Source: Spirochaetales bacterium UBA4629
Lineage (GTDB): Bacteria > Spirochaetota > Spirochaetia > Sphaerochaetales > Sphaerochaetaceae
Direction of reading: 5' to 3'
Length of the DNA: 16,848 nucleotides
Assembly (NCBI GenBank): GCA_002406055.1
Contig: DHMZ01000025.1
Coordinates: 1 to 16,848 of the forward strand
Part shown: positions 7,222-12,859 of the stretch, in pieces
How the letters are laid out: every line of letters begins with the position of its first letter
How positions within the stretch are numbered: position 1 is the first letter of the stretch
Made by a program: the position numbers and the translations under genes
Notes under the pieces: generated by a model
Told to the model about the DNA's origin: nothing
The model's input: only the letters and a program-made list of their open reading frames with translations
Databases searched by the model: none

Positions 7222-8801
7222 ATACAATAAATCTTATTCTCCATGCTCATCAACCATATGTAAGACATCTCGAGTATGAGAAATTCTTGGAAGAAGACTG
7301 GCTTTATGAGTCATTAAATGAAACATATATTCCTCTTTTAAGAATGCTAAGCAAGCTTGAAGACGAAAAAGTTGACTTCAAAATTTCATTGTGCTTCTCT
7401 CCAACTCTCTTAACTATGCTCTTAGACGAGCCTTTACAGGAACGCTTTGTTCAGTATATGGAACGTCATATAGAACTTGGTGAAAAAGAAGTAGAAAGAA
7501 CAAAGGCAGAAGATAAGGAATGCCATGAAATGGCAAAGACTTATCTAGAAGAAACAAGACGCAATTTAAATGTCTATGAAGCTTATGATAGAAATATCTT
7601 AACAGGTTTTAAGAAGCTATCTGATATGGGAAAAATTGAGCTTGTTAGCAGTGCTGCTACACATGCTTATCTTCCTCTTTATAAAGATTATCCAGATGCA
7701 ATTAATGCTCAGATTGCTGTCGGCATTAAGACTCACAAAAAGGTATTTGGTACATCTCCTAGAGGTTTTTGGTTACCGGAAGGTGGCTATTATCCTGGAC
7801 TTGATAAAATATTAAGGGCTAATTCAATAGATTGGATTCAACTTGCTCCTCAAGCTTCACTTACAAGTCCAGATAAATCTTTATATGGTGGTTATAGACC
7901 AATATTGTTCTCTAGTGGATTATATGGTTTTCCATCAGACTGGAGCCTAACAAGCTTAATTTGGTCAAATAAAACAGGTTATCCTTGCGATGGTGACTAT
8001 AGAGAATTCTATCGTGATATTGGATATTATCTTCCGATGGAATATGTTGAGAAGTATATGCATGAGCCAAAGCTTCGTGTTTTTACTGGCTATAAGTATT
8101 ATGCTATTACGGGAAAGACAGATGATAAAAACTATTACTCTAAAGAAAAAGCAAGAGAGAAGCTTTTGCTCCATGTTGAGAACTTCTTATATAACATCAG
8201 AAAGAAGGGTAGTTTATTAGACGCATGCAATATCTCTGATCATGTCTTTAATCTTACTTTTGATGCAGAGCTATTTGGGCACCGCTGGTATGAAGGAATA
8301 GATTTCTTAGAGCATACAATTAGAGCGATGGCTAAGGATAGTGAGAATTTTGCATTCAAATCTTCTTCTGATATCATCGACAATCATGGAAAAGTTGATA
8401 CTATTCGTGTTAACGAATCTAGTTTTGGCCTACGCGGTGGTGCAGATACTTGGCTTGATTCTTCTAATTCCTGGATTTATCGCCATACGATAAAAGCCAT
8501 TGAAAGAATGGAAGAGCTAAGAGAAAGATTCCCAAGCCAAGGTTCTCTTAAGGAGAGATTCTTAAATCAAGCGTTAAGAGAGTTGCTACTTGCCATGTCA
8601 TCAGATTGGCCTAGCATTATGCATGATAATACCTCAACTTCTTATGCAAAGAAGAGGCTCTTGGACCATCTAGGATCATTTAACGTTGTTCATTCATCTA
8701 TGTGCCGCAACACTGTAAATACAGAATGGCTCATAAATGCAGAAAAGCGTAATGCAATTTTCCCAGATATTGATTATAGATGCTTTGAATCTAAAATTTA
8801 A
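7218..8801 (+). CDS. GH57 1,4-alpha-glucan branching enzyme (DUF1957 type)
   Basis: GH57 branching enzymes (EC 2.4.1.18) transfer alpha-1,4 chains to make alpha-1,6 branches in glycogen-like polymers. The length of 527 aa matches characterised members such as TK1436 and TT1467. The five GH57 regions are present: HAHQPY (9-14), SSAATHAYLP (144-153), GFWLPEGGY with E188 as nucleophile, FDAELFGHRWYEG with D349 as acid/base, and the C-terminal LLAMSSDWPSIMHDNTS element that resembles the SDWPF motif of the DUF1957 helical domain. A perfect GGAGG (7206-7210) lies 7 nt before the ATG, stronger than for most genes here, and the start overlaps the DUF4912 stop by 4 nt. It has no signal peptide and is cytoplasmic. 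A terminator follows at once. Confidence 0.93.
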   Translation: MNTINLILHAHQPYVRHLEYEKFLEEDWLYESLNETYIPLLRMLSKLEDEKVDFKISLCFSPTLLTMLLDEPLQERFVQYMERHIELGEKEVERTKAEDKECHEMAKTYLEETRRNLNVYEAYDRNILTGFKKLSDMGKIELVSSAATHAYLPLYKDYPDAINAQIAVGIKTHKKVFGTSPRGFWLPEGGYYPGLDKILRANSIDWIQLAPQASLTSPDKSLYGGYRPILFSSGLYGFPSDWSLTSLIWSNKTGYPCDGDYREFYRDIGYYLPMEYVEKYMHEPKLRVFTGYKYYAITGKTDDKNYYSKEKAREKLLLHVENFLYNIRKKGSLLDACNISDHVFNLTFDAELFGHRWYEGIDFLEHTIRAMAKDSENFAFKSSSDIIDNHGKVDTIRVNESSFGLRGGADTWLDSSNSWIYRHTIKAIERMEELRERFPSQGSLKERFLNQALRELLLAMSSDWPSIMHDNTSTSYAKKRLLDHLGSFNVVHSSMCRNTVNTEWLINAEKRNAIFPDIDYRCFESKI

Positions 8802-8803
8802 TG

Positions 8804-8834
8804 AAAAAAGGGCTAGTTTTTCTAGCTCTTTTTT
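8804..8834 (+). terminator. Intrinsic terminator after the branching enzyme gene
   Basis: AAAAAAGGGCTAG (8804-8816) pairs with CTAGCTCTTTTTT (8822-8834) over 13 positions, one as a G-U wobble, around a five-base loop. The right arm is itself the T run. It starts 2 nt after the stop codon. Confidence 0.92.
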
Positions 8835-8891
8835 AGTAATTAATTACAATACAAGCAAATAGATAAAAAATAAGAAAAAAAGTAAAATCTG

Positions 8892-8920
8892 TTGACATAG
8901 TTTGCTCAAATTCCTAAGAT
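8892..8920 (+). promoter_or_regulatory. Promoter of the tRNA-Leu/tRNA-Val unit
   Basis: A perfect -35 TTGACA (8892-8897) is followed after exactly 17 nt by TAAGAT (8915-8920, five of six). Transcription would begin around 8927, about 8 nt before the tRNA-Leu 5' end. This is the best sigma-70 promoter in the window. Confidence 0.85.
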
Positions 8921-8934
8921 ACTATTGTTGTCTT

Positions 8935-9018
8935 GCGGCCGTGGTGGAATTGGTAGACACGCTAGCTTGAGGTGCTAGTGCTTTAACGGGCTTGGAGATT
9001 CGAGTTCTCTCGACCGCA
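8935..9018 (+). tRNA. tRNA-Leu (anticodon GAG)
   Basis: This is an 84-nt tRNA with the long variable arm of type II tRNAs. The anticodon stem CTAGC/GCTAG encloses loop TTGAGGT, with anticodon GAG at 8969-8971. The T arm is GGAGA-TTCGAGT-TCTCT, and the discriminator A is at 9018. No CCA is encoded. The acceptor stem GCGGCCG/CGACCGC has a C-A mismatch at the fifth pair (C8939-A9013), and the T stem opens with a G-U pair. It reads CUC and CUU codons. Confidence 0.95.
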
Positions 9019-9028
9019 GAAAATAAAT

Positions 9029-9100
9029 GGAGGATTAGCTCAGCGGGAGAGCGCCTGCCTTACAAGCAGGATGTCACAAGTTCAATCCTTGTATCCTCCA
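9029..9100 (+). tRNA. tRNA-Val (anticodon UAC)
   Basis: A 72-nt tRNA with a fully paired acceptor stem GGAGGAT/ATCCTCC, D arm GCTC/GAGC, anticodon stem CCTGC/GCAGG around loop CTTACAA (anticodon TAC at 9061-9063), T arm ACAAG-TTCAATC-CTTGT and discriminator A at 9100. No CCA is encoded. It starts 10 nt after tRNA-Leu, so both come from one precursor. Confidence 0.97.
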
Positions 9101-9104
9101 CTAC

Positions 9105-9130
9105 GCCAGTTTTAATAACTGGCTTTTTTT
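9105..9130 (+). terminator. Intrinsic terminator of the tRNA unit
   Basis: GCCAGTT (9105-9111) and AACTGGC (9117-9123) form a perfect 7-bp stem with loop TTAAT, followed by seven T residues (9124-9130). Confidence 0.93.
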
Positions 9131-9135
9131 GAACC

Positions 9136-9164
9136 TCGACATAGCCAATTAAAAGCATTATGCT
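9136..9164 (+). promoter_or_regulatory. Candidate promoter of the CmpB-yggS-mutS2 operon
   Basis: TCGACA (9136-9141, five of six) is separated by exactly 17 nt from TATGCT (9159-9164, four of six). Transcription would start near 9171, leaving only the GAGG ribosome site and a few bases before the ATG at 9180. The tRNA terminator just upstream implies the operon needs its own promoter here. Confidence 0.55.
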
Positions 9165-9171
9165 TTAATTG
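9146..9171. repeat. Long near-perfect palindrome overlapping the operon promoter
   Basis: The arms CAATTAAAAGCAT (9146-9158) and ATGCTTTAATTG (9160-9171) are complementary over 12 pairs with one extra A in the left arm, around a central T. It covers the spacer and -10 of the candidate promoter and ends next to the ribosome site. In addition AACCTC (9132-9137) is complementary to GAGGTT (9171-9176), which contains the ribosome site. It may be an operator or, in a longer transcript, a structure that hides the ribosome site. Confidence 0.55.
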
Positions 9172-9179
9172 AGGTTTAT

Positions 9180-10037
9180 ATGGCTAAAGATTTTCTTACT
9201 CAATATACTTTGACATTTGTTATCTATGCCTTTATTGGATATATTTGTGAAGTTATCTACTGTTCAATTGGACAAAGAAAGCTTGTTAACAGAGGTTTTT
9301 TATATGGGCCTTGGCTACCAATTTATGGTTGTGGTGGATTAATTGTAGAAATTTTCCTTGTTCCACTAAAGAAGTATCCTCTTTTGGTATTTGTTTTAGG
9401 CATGCTCTTAACAAGTGTTGTTGAATATATTGGCTCTTGGGGACTTGAAAAGATATTCTCAATTAAGCTTTGGGATTATTCTCGCTACAAGCTAAATATT
9501 AATGGAAGAGTCTGTCTTTTAAACTCAACGCTCTTTGGCGTTATGTCTGTTGCTCTTGTTTATCTTGTTCAGCCATATATTGCATCATTCATTAATTTGA
9601 TTCCTGAAGCTATTAGATATAATCTTGGTGATGTGTTACGTATTCTCTTTGCTATTGACTTAACAATGTCTACAATCAAGATGAGTGCATTCCAGAAGGC
9701 ATTAAAAGATGCACGTGAGAAAGCTAAGAAGGTTGAAGAGAAGGCTAGAGAGTATGCTCTTGAAGGTAAAATGGAGATTTCTCAAGAATATCGTAAACGC
9801 ATGATGAATGAGCTTGATGATAATAAAGCTAAGTTCTCTTCTGTTTACAAGCGTATTCTTGATGCATTCCCAAGTGCAACAAGCAAGCGCTCTGAAGTAA
9901 AAGATCAGTTGAAGAATATCAGAGCATGGGCAAAAGAAAGACTTGAAGCAAGCAAGGAATACAAAGAAAACATAAAGAACGTAAAAGCTCAGTACAAAGA
10001 GCAAGTTAAAGAAATTAACAATAAGAAAGGTAAATAA
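9180..10037 (+). CDS. CmpB-family (PF06541-like) membrane protein with charged C-terminal tail
   Basis: The N-terminal 170 residues are a polytopic membrane domain with segments near 8-30, 44-62, 66-86, 113-132 and 148-166. Conserved blocks of the family are visible: NRGFLYGPWLPIYGCGG (37-53), the glutamate-containing VVEYIGSWGLEK (80-91), and LWDYSRYKLNINGRVCLLNS (97-116). The family is often labelled putative ABC transporter permease, but no ATPase gene is nearby and the transport function is unproven. From about residue 172 to 285 the protein becomes a hydrophilic, K/E/A-rich helical tail, probably cytoplasmic coiled coil, longer than the minimal domain needs. The ribosome site GAGG is 5 nt before the ATG. 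The stop codon shares one base with the yggS start. Confidence 0.8.
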   Translation: MAKDFLTQYTLTFVIYAFIGYICEVIYCSIGQRKLVNRGFLYGPWLPIYGCGGLIVEIFLVPLKKYPLLVFVLGMLLTSVVEYIGSWGLEKIFSIKLWDYSRYKLNINGRVCLLNSTLFGVMSVALVYLVQPYIASFINLIPEAIRYNLGDVLRILFAIDLTMSTIKMSAFQKALKDAREKAKKVEEKAREYALEGKMEISQEYRKRMMNELDDNKAKFSSVYKRILDAFPSATSKRSEVKDQLKNIRAWAKERLEASKEYKENIKNVKAQYKEQVKEINNKKGK

Positions 10038-10687
10038 TGGTTTTATATAAAGAGTTTTTATCTAAGTTAAGAGAATATAGCCCATCTGTTGAGCTTGTGG
10101 CTGTAAGTAAGACAAAGACTGTTGAAGATATTAAAGAGGCCTATGGGGAAGGCGCAAGAGTCTTCGGAGAGAATAGAGTACAGGAAATAAATGAGAAATT
10201 TCCTCAACTTAATTTAGATGGAAGCAAAGTATATCTTATTGGTCAATTGCAAAGAAATAAGGTTAAGAAGGCTGTTTCTCTTGTAGATAGAATTGAAAGC
10301 GTTGATTCGATTCCACTTTTAATCAAGATTGATGAAGAATGCAAAAAGATTAATAAGAAGATGGATATTCTCTTTGAAGTTAATTCTTCTCATGAAGAAC
10401 AAAAAAGTGGATTTAAAACAAAGGAAGAGCTATTTAGTGCTGTCTTAAAGGCACAAGAGCTAACAAATGTAAATTTAATAGGCCTTATGACAGTTGGACC
10501 TCTAGGTGGAGATAGAGAGAAGAACATTGCTGCTTTTACATATACTAAAAGTCTATTCGATGAAATATCAAAGAGCTATCCATTATCTGTTCTTTCAATG
10601 GGAATGAGTGGTGATTGGAGAGAGGCAATTGACTCGGGGTCTACAGAAATAAGAATTGGTAGCTCTATTTTTGGAGTTAGGGGATGA
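10037..10687 (+). CDS. yggS: YggS/PLPBP family pyridoxal phosphate homeostasis protein
   Basis: Members of this single-domain alanine-racemase-fold family bind PLP through a lysine and affect vitamin B6 balance without a known enzymatic reaction. K25 in LVAVSKTK is the expected PLP lysine. Other family blocks are FGENRVQEI (about 43-51), YLIGQLQRNK (about 66-75, where histidine more often precedes the IG), ESVDS (about 87-91), GLMTVGP and the C-terminal LSMGMSGDWREAIDSGSTEI followed by RIGSSIFG, which binds the cofactor phosphate. Its 216 aa is normal to slightly short. The ATG overlaps the previous stop by one base with AAAGGT upstream. Its stop overlaps the next start as ATGA. Confidence 0.95.
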   Translation: MVLYKEFLSKLREYSPSVELVAVSKTKTVEDIKEAYGEGARVFGENRVQEINEKFPQLNLDGSKVYLIGQLQRNKVKKAVSLVDRIESVDSIPLLIKIDEECKKINKKMDILFEVNSSHEEQKSGFKTKEELFSAVLKAQELTNVNLIGLMTVGPLGGDREKNIAAFTYTKSLFDEISKSYPLSVLSMGMSGDWREAIDSGSTEIRIGSSIFGVRG

Positions 10688-11022
10688 AGAAGCTTATTGC
10701 AATTCTCTTAATTCTATCTACGCTCTTTTCTCTTTCTGCTGAAACACTTACTCATCCAAGCTTAAAGTATGAGTATGAAGAGTACACAGAAGAGGAGTTT
10801 CCAATTTGGTCCATAGAGCTAAGGCGTGCCGAGAGCCTCTTTTTTGGCTCTTATGTATTTACAATTCCAATTAGTGCATTAGCTTTAACCTCGCTTAAAT
10901 CATTTAATGTCATTCCTTCTTCTTACACAACAGAACAGAATGCATTGTTGACAATAGGTGTTGCATCAGGCTTGTCTTTGTTTGTGGCAACGCTTGATTG
11001 GGTATTAGGAAAAATAGAGTGA
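10684..11022 (+). CDS. Small secreted or membrane protein of unknown function
   Basis: I do not recognise this 112-aa protein. It opens with a clear Sec signal-like sequence, MKKLIAILLILSTLFSLSA, with a plausible cleavage after residue 19. An acidic stretch (YEYEEYTEEEFP, about 29-40) follows, then two hydrophobic segments (about 53-70 and 88-107), so the mature protein is likely held in the inner membrane. The ATG overlaps the yggS stop as ATGA, and its stop overlaps the GTG start of the next gene, so it is a genuine operon member. No Cys suitable for a lipobox is present. Confidence 0.75.
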   Translation: MKKLIAILLILSTLFSLSAETLTHPSLKYEYEEYTEEEFPIWSIELRRAESLFFGSYVFTIPISALALTSLKSFNVIPSSYTTEQNALLTIGVASGLSLFVATLDWVLGKIE

Positions 11023-11951
11023 AAAAGACGAAAGAATACAGCTTTATATCTTCTACTTCTGGGCGTTTAGATAGCGTTTCTTCTCTAGAACTAAATATTC
11101 CACGCTCAATTTTTTCAGATGATTCGACTCTTATTCTGCTCAATGGCAAAAAGGCAAAGAAGTCGAGCAAAATCAAAGAAAATGACAGAGTTGAAATAAG
11201 ATATGTAGAAGAAACATTTGAAGGTCTAAAAAAAGAAGATATTCCATTAGATATAATCTACGAAGATGATGACATACTTGTCATAAATAAAGAGCAAGGA
11301 ATGGTAGTTCATCCTGGAAGCGGTGTAAATGAAGGCACTCTATGTAATGCATTACTTAATCTCTATGGCGAGGATTTTTCTACCTCTGATGATTCTGTTC
11401 GCCCTGGCATTGTTCATCGTTTAGACAAAGACACCTCTGGCGTAATGGTTATTGCAAAAAATAGAGAAGCTCATTTAGCCTTAACAAAGGAGTTTAGTGA
11501 GCACACTAATGAAAAGTACTATTGCGCTATTGCTAAGGGCTTCTTTAGTGAGAGTAGTGGATATATAGAGAGAAGAATTGTAAGAGATAAGAACAATAGG
11601 AAGAAATTCACTGTTACAGATAATAAAAGTGAAGGCAAGGATGCTCTAACAAAATTTAGAGTTATTTCGCAAAATAGTGAGTATGCATTTCTTATATTAA
11701 GGCTCTATACGGGGCGTACTCATCAGATAAGAGTTCATCTTTCTTCAATTAATCATCCAGTATTAGGAGATCCAATTTACTCTAGAGTCGATAAAAAATA
11801 TAAAGATGCAACGTTAATGCTTCATTCTCTTCGTCTCGTTATTCATCATCCTAGAAACGGAGAAAAGATGGTTTTTAGAGCTCCTCTTCCTGAGCGCTTT
11901 AATGAAATCTTGGAGAGTGAAGGGTTAAAAAAGGACGATTTAGTCATATGA
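11019..11951 (+). CDS. RluA/RluD family rRNA pseudouridine synthase
   Basis: The protein converts uridine to pseudouridine in RNA, most likely large-subunit rRNA. An N-terminal S4-like RNA-binding domain (about 7-63: GRLDSVSSLELNIPRSIF, NGKKAKKSSKIKENDRVEI) precedes the catalytic domain. That domain has HRLDKDTSGVMVIAKN, with D136 as the catalytic aspartate, then TGRTHQIRVHLSSINHPVLGDP, as in RluD. I choose GTG at 11019: it has AGGA 8 nt upstream and overlaps the previous stop as GTGA, whereas the reading frame upstream offers only a TTG at 10998 without better support. This gives 310 aa. Its stop overlaps the rsgA start. The exact target uridine (RluD-, RluC- or YlyB-like) cannot be decided. 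Confidence 0.93.
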   Translation: MKKTKEYSFISSTSGRLDSVSSLELNIPRSIFSDDSTLILLNGKKAKKSSKIKENDRVEIRYVEETFEGLKKEDIPLDIIYEDDDILVINKEQGMVVHPGSGVNEGTLCNALLNLYGEDFSTSDDSVRPGIVHRLDKDTSGVMVIAKNREAHLALTKEFSEHTNEKYYCAIAKGFFSESSGYIERRIVRDKNNRKKFTVTDNKSEGKDALTKFRVISQNSEYAFLILRLYTGRTHQIRVHLSSINHPVLGDPIYSRVDKKYKDATLMLHSLRLVIHHPRNGEKMVFRAPLPERFNEILESEGLKKDDLVI

Positions 11952-12859
11952 TTTTCCATATTTTAAAATCTATAAACAACATATATACAGGACTGGGCGA
12001 AGATGGAAACCTTTATACTTTAAGAATTAAGGGCAAGGTCTTAAAGAATAAAGAGAGTGAGTACAATCCTGTAGTTGTCGGCGACTATGTAGATGGTGAG
12101 CCATATAGTAAAACAGAAGCGCTTTTACTTTCTGTAACGGAAAGAAAATCATATTTTATGAGATGGAATAAAAAAGCTAATTTAAATCAAACAATATGTT
12201 CAAACCAAGACATTACAGCAATAGTTTTTTCTCCTCTTTCTCCTCCATTTAGACCACGCTTTGTAGATAGAGCAATAGCATGCACTTTCTCTTCAGATAT
12301 TTTGCTTGTTTTAAATAAAATCGACTATGGACTAACTGAAGACGAAAAAGATCGTTATGAACTATATAAGGAACTTGGATACAATGCTATAGCTGTCTCA
12401 TCAGTAACAATGCAAGGTATAGATAGGCTCAAAGAGATTATCAAAAACAAGACTGTTGCTTTTGTTGGCCAAAGTGGCGTAGGTAAGTCTAGTTTGATTA
12501 ATACACTTATAGGTAGTAATCAACGTACTAACGATGTATGCAGCAAATACAATAGGGGACGCCATACAACTAATCATTCAATTCTTCTTACTCTTGATGA
12601 TTACTCTATTATTGACACGCCGGGAGTGAGGGAGATTCAAGTTCCCCTCCTAGATAAAGAAAAAATAAGAGATTCATTTCCTGAACTTAGAAATTTAAAT
12701 TGCCTATATTCAAATTGCTTGCATTCAGGTGAGGATGGATGTGTTGTCCCCAAATTGCTTGAAGAGGGAAAAATTAATGAGGATAGATATTATTCATATC
12801 TTAAAACATTAGAAAGTGTTTCTCTCCTTACTCCTCAATATGCTAGAGATAAAAAATGA
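11948..12859 (+). CDS. rsgA: Ribosome small-subunit-dependent GTPase RsgA
   Basis: RsgA (YjeQ) is a circularly permuted GTPase that checks late maturation of the 30S subunit. After an OB-fold N-terminus the G motifs occur in the diagnostic permuted order: G4 NKID (123-126), G5 VSS (150-152), G1 GQSGVGKS (174-181), the GRHTT switch (204-208) and G3 DTPG (223-226). The C-terminal zinc site is complete with C252, C257, H259 and C265. Its 303 aa is normal. AAGGA lies upstream of the ATG, which overlaps the pseudouridine synthase stop as ATGA, and the same overlap joins it to mutS2. Confidence 0.97.
   Translation: MIFHILKSINNIYTGLGEDGNLYTLRIKGKVLKNKESEYNPVVVGDYVDGEPYSKTEALLLSVTERKSYFMRWNKKANLNQTICSNQDITAIVFSPLSPPFRPRFVDRAIACTFSSDILLVLNKIDYGLTEDEKDRYELYKELGYNAIAVSSVTMQGIDRLKEIIKNKTVAFVGQSGVGKSSLINTLIGSNQRTNDVCSKYNRGRHTTNHSILLTLDDYSIIDTPGVREIQVPLLDKEKIRDSFPELRNLNCLYSNCLHSGEDGCVVPKLLEEGKINEDRYYSYLKTLESVSLLTPQYARDKK

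Noticed and set aside
7965..8220. Open frames on both strands inside the branching enzyme gene
   Set aside because: The GH57 frame is continuous and conserved through this stretch. The alternatives are rich in I, M and C and match no family.
8835..8891. A small RNA or peptide gene between the branching enzyme terminator and the tRNA promoter
   Set aside because: The stretch is under 60 nt, A-rich, with no promoter of its own, hairpin or ribosome site.
9702..10004. Minus-strand open frame opposite the CmpB tail
   Set aside because: It is the antisense of a K/E-rich tail, giving a F/L-rich artefact, with no ribosome site.
10998..11018. Extended start (TTG at 10998) for the pseudouridine synthase
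   Set aside because: GTG at 11019 has AGGA 8 nt upstream and the GTGA overlap with the preceding stop that fits the other junctions of the operon.
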